This document shows positions 1-6,892 of a DNA stretch of 16,119 bases, in pieces. The position numbers were made by a program, and so were the translations under genes. A model generated the notes under the pieces. It was not told the DNA's origin. It saw only the letters and a program-made list of their open reading frames with translations, and searched no databases. Source of the stretch: Candidatus Krumholzibacteriia bacterium (GTDB lineage Bacteria; Krumholzibacteriota; Krumholzibacteria; WVZY01; JAKEHA01); the NCBI GenBank assembly GCA_029863355.1, contig JAOTVO010000029.1, forward strand, positions 1-16,119, written 5' to 3'. Position 1 is the first letter of the stretch. Each line of letters begins with the position of its first letter.

Positions 1-20
1 CCCGTCGCCCCGCCCCACGC

Positions 21-39
21 AAGGGCGCAGGGAGCCCTT
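21..39 (-). terminator. Hairpin just past the decayed methyltransferase 3' end
   Basis: A perfect 6-bp inverted repeat (AAGGGC / GCCCTT) with a 7-nt loop begins 2 nt beyond the stop codon at 41-43 when read on the minus strand. No T-tract follows, so it is at best a weak or factor-assisted terminator. Its position directly behind the gene remnant at 41-80 suggests it belonged to the lost gene. Confidence 0.3.
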
Positions 40-40
40 C

Positions 41-80
41 CTACACGATCCCGAGAAACAGCTCGGCTTGTAACCCTGGC
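41..80 (-). pseudogene. Remnant of a methyltransferase 3' end (last ~13 codons)
   Basis: Read on the minus strand, this stretch ends in AELFLGIV-stop, the same eight residues and the same stop position as the intact methyltransferase at 1897-2667. The two DNA copies share a 25-nt block with one mismatch (43-67 and 1899-1923) and can be aligned over about 42 columns with about 34 identities if two single-base deletions are allowed. Those deletions would shift the frame, and nothing further upstream aligns with the methyltransferase by eye. This fits the tail of a duplicated or exchanged paralogue. An open frame continues on the minus strand to 238, but its upper part has no recognisable protein character. 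The alternative is chance retention of a conserved C-terminal motif by another short gene. Confidence 0.45.
43..67. repeat. 25-nt direct repeat, copy 1
   Basis: It matches 1899-1923 in the same orientation with a single A/G difference. It encodes the end of AELFLGIV plus the first base of the stop codon on the minus strand. See the pseudogene entry at 41-80. Confidence 0.7.
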
Positions 81-217
81 CGGTCCTCAGGCTGTCGAGG
101 CTCCCGTACCACACCCCGCCCTGTGGACAATACTGTATCATGCCGGGAAGGGCGACGAGGGCGGCTGTAGGGCAATTGCAATGGTGCGTCGTGATCCTGG
201 ACGAGTCCGTCACGCTG

Positions 218-817
218 ATGCAAACGTTCCCACGTCATCGCGTGTTCTTACTGAGCGCACTACTCTGTGGTCTAGTGGTGTGCAGGGTTGATACGGCTTT
301 AGCCCAGGCCGTGACGTTCGTGCGCGAGCGCATCCGGGTCTTTGTCGAGCCCTCGGCGATCGCGGTTGATGGCACGTACTACTTCACGACCACCGCGTCG
401 GAACCGCATCCTGTAGGTCTGTACTACCCCCTCCCAGTCGATTCACTACATCCCTTCCCTGATTCGATACGCGTCGTCTGCGAGGGCGACACCCTGGTCC
501 ACCGCCGCGTGCGGGACGGTGCGGCGTTCACGGTCGAGCTCGCCCCCGAGCGGCTCACCGCCGTCATCGTCGGGTACCGGCAGATGTGTCGGGACTCGTC
601 CGGCTGCTACATCCTGACGTCGACGTCCGCCTGGCGGCTCCCACTCGAACGGGCCGACTTCGAGATCTATGTCCCGCCCGGTATCGAACTGCTGTCGCTC
701 ACCTACGACGCCCAGGCGACGGTGCGCGATGACGGCGTGACCGTGTATCGTTTCTCGAGAGAACAGTTCAGACCGGACCGGGAGCTTTGCATGCGCTGGC
801 GCCTCGTGCGCGGCTGA
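218..817 (+). CDS. Secreted protein of unknown function (199 aa)
   Basis: I do not recognise the family. From the ATG at 218 the protein starts with a basic n-region, a hydrophobic stretch (about residues 9-22) and an ALAQ-A cleavage motif near residue 30, a typical Sec signal peptide. The frame also opens at 140, but that would bury the signal behind 26 residues of unlike composition, so 218 is preferred; the ribosome site there is weak. The mature part (~170 aa) looks beta-rich, with alternating polar and hydrophobic residues. It has four cysteines (88, 124, 130, 191), enough for two disulfides, which fits an extracytoplasmic place. A GLYYPLPVDSLHPFPDSI stretch (67-84) and an aromatic and charged C-terminus are the most distinctive parts. 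There are no transmembrane segments and no lipobox. It is convergent with the next gene and has no operon partner. Confidence 0.7.
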   Translation: MQTFPRHRVFLLSALLCGLVVCRVDTALAQAVTFVRERIRVFVEPSAIAVDGTYYFTTTASEPHPVGLYYPLPVDSLHPFPDSIRVVCEGDTLVHRRVRDGAAFTVELAPERLTAVIVGYRQMCRDSSGCYILTSTSAWRLPLERADFEIYVPPGIELLSLTYDAQATVRDDGVTVYRFSREQFRPDRELCMRWRLVRG

Positions 818-851
818 GAGTCTGCACCCCACGGGCCGAGTATGGGAGAAA

Positions 852-879
852 GAGGCGGGGGCTTTCGCCCCCCCTCCTC
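852..879. terminator. GC-rich hairpin between convergent genes
   Basis: GAGGCGGGGGC (852-862) pairs with GCCCCCCCTCCTC (867-879) around a TTTC loop, with one small bulge. It sits in the 77-nt gap between two convergent genes, so it can end transcripts from both sides. It lacks a T-tract on either strand, so the intrinsic strength is uncertain. Confidence 0.5.
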
Positions 880-894
880 AACTCCCCGATCCGT

Positions 895-1662
895 CTATTG
901 CTCGTCGCCGTACAACGCCTTGACGTGGCCCCACGTCGTGGACTCTGTCGGCACAATGTAGCAGTCCCGGATCACGAGCGTGATCTCGGTCACGCTCCCC
1001 CAACCACCGCGCAGGAGGCCTGGCAGGTCGCTCGGGCACTCGTCCGGGTCGAGGAATGGGGGGAAGTCCAGCGGTTTGATCTCGGTATCGGTGGTCCCGA
1101 AGAACGCCGCGTTGCTGATGATGTAATCCATGCACCGGGGCGTCCAGTTGCCCCCGAGGTTGTCGAAAAGGCCCGACAACGTGATGTTGGTGCGGATCCC
1201 GAGTATCGCACCGTCCACGTACTGGTACGTCGTCGTCGCGATGAAGCCGGCGAGCACACCAGTGAAGTCCAGATAGCCATCGAAGCTCCACGGGCCGTTC
1301 ATGGAGAGCCAGAAATGGCCTCCATTGTAACGCGTCCGCCACGTGACCTCGCCGGTCCCCTCGGCGTCGCGCGTATCCGAAACGAGCTCGGGCGGCCAGC
1401 CGATCGACGGGCACCACAGCCGCCATTCCGCACCCAGTGACGCACCGTCCCACGATGCCGCATTCACCGTGTTGCCGATCTGTCCATGCGTGCCGGGGTC
1501 GACCCAGGACTCACTGAAGTAACCCGGGTTGAACGACCCCCCGGGCAGATCGAACGAGAAGTACGTCCCGTTGATCGGCGGCGGGATGATCGGGTTGCCA
1601 CCCGCAGTGACGGCAGAGATCAGGATCAGAGACGCTAAACCAACCCATACGACATGTTTCAC
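895..1662 (-). CDS. Secreted protein of unknown function (255 aa)
   Basis: Family not recognised. The GTG at 1662 is chosen as start because a perfect GGAGGT lies 5 nt upstream (1668-1673) and the product then opens directly with a Sec signal peptide: basic VKH, a hydrophobic core (about residues 4-18) and a VTA-GG cleavage site near residue 20. The frame is open up to 1875, but that would add 71 residues with no secretory character. The mature protein is rich in Gly, Trp, Asn, Thr and aromatic residues, with a proline-rich start (PIIPPPING) and four cysteines (84, 177, 209, 234). It looks like an all-beta extracellular domain. No PEP-CTERM, LPXTG or type IX sorting signal is visible at the C-terminus, which ends ALYGDEQ. 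It is convergent with the secreted gene at 218-817. No enzyme motif is seen. Confidence 0.7.
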   Translation of the reverse strand: MKHVVWVGLASLILISAVTAGGNPIIPPPINGTYFSFDLPGGSFNPGYFSESWVDPGTHGQIGNTVNAASWDGASLGAEWRLWCPSIGWPPELVSDTRDAEGTGEVTWRTRYNGGHFWLSMNGPWSFDGYLDFTGVLAGFIATTTYQYVDGAILGIRTNITLSGLFDNLGGNWTPRCMDYIISNAAFFGTTDTEIKPLDFPPFLDPDECPSDLPGLLRGGWGSVTEITLVIRDCYIVPTESTTWGHVKALYGDEQ

Positions 1663-1667
1663 AGTCC

Positions 1668-1673
1668 ACCTCC
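1668..1673 (-). promoter_or_regulatory. Ribosome binding site that fixes the GTG start at 1662
   Basis: GGAGGT on the minus strand, 5 nt before GTG. It decides between the 255-aa secreted form and longer forms of this gene. Confidence 0.7.
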
Positions 1674-1750
1674 ATGCACATGACCGAGACGACCAAAGCA
1701 TGTGCAGGCCGCGTATCCGGGGCGATCGCGGCCTGTTGAGCGCAACTAGG

Positions 1751-1778
1751 ATTATGACAGACGGCCTCTCGCACGCAA
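1751..1778 (-). promoter_or_regulatory. Possible sigma-70-type promoter for the secreted protein gene at 895-1662
   Basis: On the minus strand, TTGCGT (1773-1778) and CATAAT (1751-1756, five of six to consensus) are separated by 16 nt. Transcription would start near 1744 and leave an ~80-nt leader before the GTG at 1662. It is a moderate match in a locally AT-richer stretch. Confidence 0.35.
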
Positions 1779-1788
1779 ATAGTGCGAG
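1768..1788. promoter_or_regulatory. 7-bp inverted repeat over the -35 of the putative promoter
   Basis: CTCGCAC (1768-1774) and GTGCGAG (1782-1788) form a perfect inverted repeat around a 7-nt spacer. It overlaps the proposed -35 of the downstream secreted-protein gene, as a repressor operator would. It could instead be a weak stem behind the methyltransferase gene; no T-tract supports that. The remaining parts of the 1663-1896 gap show nothing else except a small CACCC-TAC-GGGTG hairpin near 1848. Confidence 0.35.
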
Positions 1789-1896
1789 TGCATCATTCTT
1801 GACCGGAAGGTTGTGTTCGTTAAGTGATATGGCGACCGGCACCCTACGGGTGTTTCTGTCGCTGCGCTCCGTCAAAAGCAGGCCGAGTGATTCCGG

Positions 1897-2667
1897 TCAC
1901 ACGATCCCGAGGAACAGCTCGGCACGGTACACCCAGGCGACGCGCCCGCCGCGCGCGTGCGCGTGGAAGATGCGCTTGAGTCCTTCCACGATGCGCGCGT
2001 GCGAGGGGTGCCCGGAGGGGGGTACGTAGGATGCGGAGAGCATGTAGCCGAGCGACGCCTCCCAGTCCAGGTCGCGCTCATGGTCGAAGGTCCAGTGCCA
2101 TCGCTCGGCGAAAAACCCGTCGAGCCGGCGCGTCGCGCGACGATGGTCGACGCGCTCGTAATCGAGCGATTCCGCGCGCAGGAGTGACTCGTAGGCGCGC
2201 ATGAAGGGTGTGGCGTCGACGACGCGCGAGTTCCACACCAACGCCACCCGCCCGCCCGGTTCCAGGATGCGTTGGAACTCCCGGCGCGCCGCCTCGGGGT
2301 CGAACCAGTGGAACGCCTGCGCGGCCACCACCAGCCGCACCGACAGGTCGGGCAGCCGCGTCGCTTCGGCGGTTCCTTCGACGCTGATGAAACCCGCCAT
2401 GGTGCCGAGCTCGCGCTCGGCGGCGGCGCGCATCTCGGCGTTGGGCTCGACGGCGTACACCCGACCCACCCGCGGGAGCAGCGCGCGCGTGAAGATCCCG
2501 GATCCCGAACCGACGTCGGCCACCGCGCAACTCGCATCGAGCCCGGCCTCGCGGACCAGGCAGTCGAAGAGCGCCTCGGGATAGCCGGGCCGGTAGCGGA
2601 CGTAGTGCGAGACGCGGCCGGTGAAGCGGCGGCGAGGATCGGACTCGTGAAAGGCGTTGGTACTCAT
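1897..2667 (-). CDS. Class I SAM-dependent methyltransferase
   Basis: A soluble 256-aa protein predicted to transfer a methyl group from S-adenosylmethionine to a small-molecule or unknown acceptor. The Rossmann motif I is VADVGSGSGIFTR (49-61). The acidic residue binding the SAM ribose is expected at E74 in YAVEPN (71-76), and AQAFHWFDPE (116-125) followed by LEPGGRVALVW (135-145) is typical of the UbiE/trans-aconitate methyltransferase-like group. The N-terminal RYRPGYPEALFD (24-35) is also characteristic of that group. The ATG at 2667 is chosen; a GTG at 2676 adds only three residues and neither has a strong ribosome site. The gene is divergent from the molybdenum enzyme operon, so a shared regulator is possible. 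Its last eight codons are echoed in the remnant at 41-80. Substrate unknown. Confidence 0.88.
   Translation of the reverse strand: MSTNAFHESDPRRRFTGRVSHYVRYRPGYPEALFDCLVREAGLDASCAVADVGSGSGIFTRALLPRVGRVYAVEPNAEMRAAAERELGTMAGFISVEGTAEATRLPDLSVRLVVAAQAFHWFDPEAARREFQRILEPGGRVALVWNSRVVDATPFMRAYESLLRAESLDYERVDHRRATRRLDGFFAERWHWTFDHERDLDWEASLGYMLSASYVPPSGHPSHARIVEGLKRIFHAHARGGRVAWVYRAELFLGIV
1899..1923. repeat. 25-nt direct repeat, copy 2
   Basis: The 3' end of the intact methyltransferase gene; it matches 43-67 with one mismatch. The reading frame relative to the stop is the same in both copies. Confidence 0.7.
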
Positions 2668-2693
2668 GGCGACCACGCTGCTAACCCGTACTT

Positions 2694-2706
2694 TAACAGA
2701 CTGTTA
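2694..2706. promoter_or_regulatory. 13-bp perfect inverted repeat, candidate operator
   Basis: TAACAG-A-CTGTTA is a perfect palindrome around one central base. It lies 27 nt upstream of the methyltransferase ATG and about 60 nt upstream of the -35 of the divergent operon. A dimeric repressor or activator could bind here and affect the methyltransferase directly, the operon less clearly. No regulator gene lies within the window. Confidence 0.4.
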
Positions 2707-2765
2707 TCGACCACGCCAGCGGCGACGACGGCGCGCGCAACTCATATCGGGACATCAAGATCCCA

Positions 2766-2795
2766 TTGGAATCTGTTCGCGGCGCCCGCTATAAT
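2766..2795 (+). promoter_or_regulatory. Sigma-70-type promoter of the molybdenum enzyme operon
   Basis: TTGGAA (2766-2771) and a perfect TATAAT (2790-2795) are separated by 18 nt. Transcription would start near 2802, giving a leader of about 38 nt that contains AGGAGGT (2829-2835) just before the ATG at 2840. Such a -10 is notable in this GC-rich sequence. No promoter-like gap exists between the six genes that follow. Confidence 0.6.
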
Positions 2796-2839
2796 CCAAC
2801 GCGCCGGTCATCTTCCGCCGGCTTGCCCAGGAGGTCGAG

Positions 2840-4066
2840 ATGGAAAGGCACGAACTCATCTATGACTGGAACAGGCTGGGTGCCCCCGAACGGGCCGCCG
2901 TGGGGGCAGAGCTCGACGACGAGACCTTGCGGGACGGCATCCAGTCCGCATCCATATCCGACCCCCCCGTGGAGGACAAGATCGAGCTCCTTCACCTCAT
3001 GGTGAAGCTCGGCATACAGTCCGCCGACATCGGCCTGCCGGGCGCTGGCCCGCAAGCGCTCGCGGCCGTCATTGCCCTCGCCAAGGAGATCGCCGACAAA
3101 CGCCTGCCGCTCTACCCGAACTGCGCCGCGCGCACGGTCATCGCGGACATCGCGCCCGTGGTGGAGGCGTCCCAGGCGGCGGGGATTCCCATCGAAGCGT
3201 CCGTCTTCATCGGCTCGAGCCCCATCCGCAAGTACGTGGAGAACTGGGAGCTCGACTTCATGGTGCGCAAGGTGGAGGAGGCAGTGAAATTCGGGGTGAG
3301 CCACAACCTGCCCGTGATGTTCGTTACCGAGGACACCACGCGCGCCGATCCGGAGTCGCTGCGCGCGCTCTACAAGACCGCCATCGACTGCGGGGCACAC
3401 CGCATCTGTCTGGCCGACACCGTGGGCTACGCCACGCCCGAGGGCACGCGAAATCTGATGCGGTGGGCCCGCGACCTCGTCGCGGAGACGGGTGTGGACG
3501 TCAAGATCGACTGGCACGGCCACAACGACCGCGGGCTCGCGCTCATCAACGCGCTGGTAGCGATCGACGAGGGCGTCAATCGCGTCCACGCCTGCGGGCT
3601 GGGCGTGGGAGAACGCTGCGGCAACGTGGCCATGGAGGTTCTGCTCGTCAACATGCGCATGCTCGGCCTCATCGAGAACGACCTGAGCTCGCTCCGGGAG
3701 TACTGTGAGCTGGTTTCGCGTGCGTGCGGCGCGCCCGTGGCGTACAATCACCCCGTCATCGGCGCCGACGCGTTCCGCACCAGCACCGGGGTGCACGCGG
3801 CGGCGGTGATGAAGGCGATGAAGATCGGCGACGCCTGGCTGGCCGACCGCATATACTCGTCGGTCCCGGCGGGCTGGGTGGGCCGGCATCAGGAGATCGA
3901 GGTCGGCCCCATGAGCGGGGCGTCCAACGTGGTCCACTGGCTGGAGACGCACGGCTACGCGGCCGATCCGGATGTCGTCGAGACGATTCTGGAGGCCGCG
4001 AAGCGTTCGCGGCGGCTCTTGGCCGAGCACGAGATCAGAGGAATCCTGCAAGGGTGCGCGAAGTGA
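2840..4066 (+). CDS. Isopropylmalate/homocitrate synthase-like DRE-TIM enzyme
   Basis: A 408-aa member of the HMGL-like/LeuA superfamily, whose enzymes form or break C-C bonds next to a metal-bound keto acid, often with acetyl-CoA. DETLRDGIQ (27-35) matches the D-x-T-L-R-D-G-x-Q signature, with Ile where most synthases have Glu. WHGHNDRG (225-232) supplies the two metal-binding histidines H226 and H228, and HACGLGVGERCGN (250-262) is the third barrel motif. After the barrel comes a synthase-type subdomain (AFRTSTGVHAAAV 311-323; VGRHQEIEVG 347-356), but where LeuA and NifV have GKHSG this protein has GPMSG. The C-terminal LeuA allosteric domain is missing, so leucine-type feedback is unlikely. 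The start has AGGAGGT 4 nt upstream. The stop overlaps the next gene (GTGA), coupling it to the molybdenum enzyme. The true substrate is unknown; a housekeeping LeuA role is unlikely from context. Confidence 0.85.
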   Translation: MERHELIYDWNRLGAPERAAVGAELDDETLRDGIQSASISDPPVEDKIELLHLMVKLGIQSADIGLPGAGPQALAAVIALAKEIADKRLPLYPNCAARTVIADIAPVVEASQAAGIPIEASVFIGSSPIRKYVENWELDFMVRKVEEAVKFGVSHNLPVMFVTEDTTRADPESLRALYKTAIDCGAHRICLADTVGYATPEGTRNLMRWARDLVAETGVDVKIDWHGHNDRGLALINALVAIDEGVNRVHACGLGVGERCGNVAMEVLLVNMRMLGLIENDLSSLREYCELVSRACGAPVAYNHPVIGADAFRTSTGVHAAAVMKAMKIGDAWLADRIYSSVPAGWVGRHQEIEVGPMSGASNVVHWLETHGYAADPDVVETILEAAKRSRRLLAEHEIRGILQGCAK

Positions 4067-4542
4067 CGAAGAGGGTCATCTCTGTCATCGTCAACGGTGT
4101 CGAGCGTGAGATTCTGACGGCGCCCGAGCGCACGCTGCTCGAGACGCTGCGCGAAGATCTTCAGCTCACAGGCACCAAGTTTGGCTGCGAGCACGGGGAG
4201 TGCGGCGCGTGTACGGTGCTCGTCGACGACGCGCCGGCGCTGTCGTGTATAACGCTCGCACAGCTTTGCGACGGCAAGCGGGTGACGACGGTGGAGGGGC
4301 TGGTGGGGGAGCACGTCGAAGTCGTGCGCGAAGCGTTCGCCGCGGCGGGGGGGTCGCAGTGCGGCTACTGCACGCCCGGAATGGCCGTCATGTTTCACCA
4401 CATCCTCGCGCGCGCGGCCAACGGCGAAGCCATCGATCCGCGGCGGGAACTCTCGGGCAACATATGCCGGTGCACCGGGTTCGTCAAAATCCTCGAAGCG
4501 TATGAACGAAGCACGGAGATCGCCCAAAGACGCGGCGTATAA
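4063..4542 (+). CDS. Molybdenum hydroxylase, small 2Fe-2S subunit
   Basis: A 159-aa electron-transfer subunit of a xanthine dehydrogenase/4-hydroxybenzoyl-CoA reductase family enzyme. The plant-type ferredoxin cluster uses C42, C47, C50 and C62 (FGCEHGECGACTV, then SC). The C-terminal helical domain binds the second 2Fe-2S cluster through C100, C103 (QCGYCTPGM), C135 and C137 (CRCTGF). All eight ligands are present and the length is normal (150-165 aa). The GTG at 4063 overlaps the preceding stop by 4 nt, and no better start exists in frame. The 3' end overlaps the large subunit gene by 41 nt. It passes electrons between the molybdenum centre of the large subunit and the FAD subunit. There is no signal peptide, so the complex is cytoplasmic. 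Confidence 0.95.
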   Translation: MTKRVISVIVNGVEREILTAPERTLLETLREDLQLTGTKFGCEHGECGACTVLVDDAPALSCITLAQLCDGKRVTTVEGLVGEHVEVVREAFAAAGGSQCGYCTPGMAVMFHHILARAANGEAIDPRRELSGNICRCTGFVKILEAYERSTEIAQRRGV

Positions 4543-6892
4543 GCTGATCGGCGGCCGCGGCGGCCGCGTCGAAGCGTTGGCCAAGGTCACGGGGCGGGCG
4601 ACCTATGCGGATGACCTGCGCCTGCCGGGGATGCTCTTCGGCAAGCTCAAGCGCAGCACCGTCGCCCACGGAACCATCGAGAGCATGGACGTAGACCGCG
4701 CCCGGGCGCTGCCCGGCGTGCGCGCCGTGATCACGGGCGCCGACCTGCCCGTGCGCTACGGCATCCTGCCTGTGCACCAGGACGAGACGGCGCTCGCCGT
4801 AGACCGGGTGCGCTACGTGGGCGAGCCGGTGGCGGCGGTGTGCGCGGACACGGAGGCCATCGCGCAGCGCGCGCTCGACTTGATCGACGTGTCGTACGCG
4901 CGGCTGCCGGCGATGCTCTCGGTGGAGGACGCCTTCGCGGCGCGCGTGCGCCTGCACGAGTCGCCCAAGTTCCAGGGCAACGCGCACCGCGTGGTCGCCT
5001 TGGAGTTCGGCGACGTGGAGGCGGCGCTGGCGGGGAGCGAGTACACGCGCGAGGACGTGTTCTACTACGCGGGCAGCACGCACGTGCCCATGGAGACGCA
5101 CGCCACCCTGGCCGATGCTTCCGACGGCCGCGTCACCATCTTCGTGTCGCACCAGGCGCCCTACTACTTGCAGCAGATTCTCCCCAAGGTGCTTTCCATC
5201 CCGCCCCACGCCCTGCGCGTGGTGGTGCCGTACGTGGGCGGCGGGTTTGGCGGCAAGCTCGATCCGTTTCCGGACACCATATGCGCAGCCAAGTTGGCGA
5301 TGCTGACGGGCCACCCGGTCAAGATCACGCTGACGCGCGAGGAAGTGTTTTACAACCACCGGGGTCGGCATCCCTCCCTCATGTGGATCAAGACGGGGAT
5401 ACGCGCCGGTCGGATCGCCGCCGTGCACTTCAAGGCGTTCCTGGACGGAGGCGCGTACGGCAGCTTCGGCACCGCGGCGGCGTACTACCACGCCGCGCTG
5501 CAGCCGACGACGTATCGCTTCGAGACGTACAAGGCCGAGGTGGTTCGCTTTTATACCAACAAACCGCCGTGCGGCCCCAAGCGCGGTCACGGGACGCCGC
5601 AGCCGCGGTTCACGCTGGAAGCCCACCTGGACCGGATCGCGGAGGACCTGGGCGAGAGCGCGCACGAGCTGCGCGCGCGCAACCTCATCGCACCGCACTC
5701 GAAGACGGTCAATCACCTCAGCGTTACTTCCTGCGCGCTCGACGAGTGCCTCCGGCGCGTGGTCGAGGCCTCGGGCTACGCGGAGAAACACGGGCGGCTG
5801 CCCTTCGGCGAGGGGCTGGGACTCGCGGTCGGCTGCTACATCTCCGGCGCGGCGCTCCCCATCTACTGGAACGAAATGCCGCACTCCGAGGTGATCGTCA
5901 AGGCGGACCGCTCGGGCAAGATCTCGGCGTACTCGGGGCACACGGAGATCGGCCAGGGCGCGGACACGGTGCTCTCGTGGATCGTCGCGGAGGTACTGGG
6001 AGTCGCGCCCGGAGACGTGACCCTGGTGCTGCGCGACAGCGACAGCGTGCCGCCCGACCTGGGCAGCTACTCCAGCCGCGTGACGATGATGATGGGCAAC
6101 GCGGCGCGGGAAGCGGCGCAGAAGCTGCGCGACGCGCTGGCCGCGGCGGCGGCGGATGCGCTGGAAGCGGAAGCGGAACAGCTCGCGTTCGCGGATCGCC
6201 GCGTGTTCGTCGCGTCGGATCCGGATCGCGGCCTCACCGTGGAGGAGGCCATCGCGCGCGCCGAGACGCGGCAGGGGCTGCTTTCGTTCACGGGGAGTTA
6301 CACGCCGCGACCCCAGTACGGCGACTTCAAGGGCGCGGGTGTGGGGCCGTCTCCGGCGTACAGTTACACGGCGTGCGTCATCCACGTGCACGTCGACGCG
6401 GACACGGGCCGAGTGCGGCCGCAGAAGGTGTGGATCGCCCACGACATCGGGCGCTGCATCAGCCGCGTCAACGTGGAGGGACAGGTCGAGGGCGGCGTTT
6501 ACATGGGTCTCGGCGAGGCGCTCATGGAGGAGATGGCGTTCACGCGCGAGGGTCTCCTGCGCAACGCGGGCCTCTTGGACTACAAGACGCCGACGATCAT
6601 GGAAACGCCGGAGATCGAGACGTTCCTCGTCGAAGACCCCGATCCGGAAGGACCCTTCGGCGCCAAGGAGGTGGGGCAGGGCCCGCTCCTGCCCGTACCG
6701 CCGGCGTTCGTCAATGCCGTATACGACGCCATCGGGGTGCGCTTCGACGAGCTCCCGGTGACGCCGGACAAAGTGTTGCGCGCGCTCGAGCGCGGGTCCA
6801 AGCGCGTCGGCCCGCGCGGCGTGATCGCTTTCCCCTTCCCCGAACCGGTGCGAGTGGAGGTGCCGCAGGATGCAGCGGATCGAGCCGTTTGA
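4502..6892 (+). CDS. Molybdenum hydroxylase, large molybdopterin-binding catalytic subunit
   Basis: A 796-aa catalytic subunit of the xanthine dehydrogenase family, of normal length. The N-terminal domain opens with EALAKVTGRATYADDL (24-39). Cofactor-binding elements are GGGFGGK (246-252), RGHGTPQ (361-367), GHTEIGQGAD (479-488) and GSYSSRV (521-527). The catalytic glutamate is E723 in AKEVGQG (721-727). GSYSSRV and the GAGVGPSPAYSYTA region (611-624) look closer to 4-hydroxybenzoyl-CoA reductase alpha chains than to xanthine dehydrogenase, from memory of those sequences. The 4Fe-4S loop in its FAD partner supports that reading. Family knowledge suggests a molybdopterin cytosine dinucleotide cofactor, matching the MocA-like gene downstream. 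The start at 4502 overlaps the small subunit gene by 41 nt. The substrate cannot be told from sequence; an aromatic CoA ester is one possibility. Confidence 0.93.
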   Translation: MNEARRSPKDAAYKLIGGRGGRVEALAKVTGRATYADDLRLPGMLFGKLKRSTVAHGTIESMDVDRARALPGVRAVITGADLPVRYGILPVHQDETALAVDRVRYVGEPVAAVCADTEAIAQRALDLIDVSYARLPAMLSVEDAFAARVRLHESPKFQGNAHRVVALEFGDVEAALAGSEYTREDVFYYAGSTHVPMETHATLADASDGRVTIFVSHQAPYYLQQILPKVLSIPPHALRVVVPYVGGGFGGKLDPFPDTICAAKLAMLTGHPVKITLTREEVFYNHRGRHPSLMWIKTGIRAGRIAAVHFKAFLDGGAYGSFGTAAAYYHAALQPTTYRFETYKAEVVRFYTNKPPCGPKRGHGTPQPRFTLEAHLDRIAEDLGESAHELRARNLIAPHSKTVNHLSVTSCALDECLRRVVEASGYAEKHGRLPFGEGLGLAVGCYISGAALPIYWNEMPHSEVIVKADRSGKISAYSGHTEIGQGADTVLSWIVAEVLGVAPGDVTLVLRDSDSVPPDLGSYSSRVTMMMGNAAREAAQKLRDALAAAAADALEAEAEQLAFADRRVFVASDPDRGLTVEEAIARAETRQGLLSFTGSYTPRPQYGDFKGAGVGPSPAYSYTACVIHVHVDADTGRVRPQKVWIAHDIGRCISRVNVEGQVEGGVYMGLGEALMEEMAFTREGLLRNAGLLDYKTPTIMETPEIETFLVEDPDPEGPFGAKEVGQGPLLPVPPAFVNAVYDAIGVRFDELPVTPDKVLRALERGSKRVGPRGVIAFPFPEPVRVEVPQDAADRAV

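Noticed and set aside
113..141. Promoter for the first secreted gene (TATCAT near 136)
   Set aside because: No acceptable -35 lies 16 to 18 nt upstream of it, and the TGGACA near 124 has no -10 at the right distance.
140..217. Longer start for the first secreted protein
   Set aside because: It would place 26 unrelated residues before a complete signal peptide and has no better ribosome site.
787..1440. 217-codon open frame on the plus strand
   Set aside because: Antisense to the secreted protein gene at 895-1662, which has a signal peptide and a strong ribosome site; this frame has neither.
1848..1860. CACCC-TAC-GGGTG hairpin as a terminator of the methyltransferase gene
   Set aside because: Only 5 bp of stem with a 3-nt loop and no T-tract on the minus strand; too weak to list as a feature.
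1663..1875. 71-residue N-terminal extension of the second secreted protein
   Set aside because: The extension has no secretory character and runs through the putative promoter; GGAGGT in front of the GTG at 1662 argues for the shorter form.
2789..4051. 420-codon open frame on the minus strand
   Set aside because: Antisense to the DRE-TIM gene, with His/Arg/Val-rich composition typical of shadow frames.
5221..6892. Calling the enzyme a plain xanthine or aerobic CO dehydrogenase
   Set aside because: The large subunit has no visible CO dehydrogenase selenocysteine/copper loop signature, and the FAD subunit has the four-cysteine 4Fe-4S loop absent from those enzymes.
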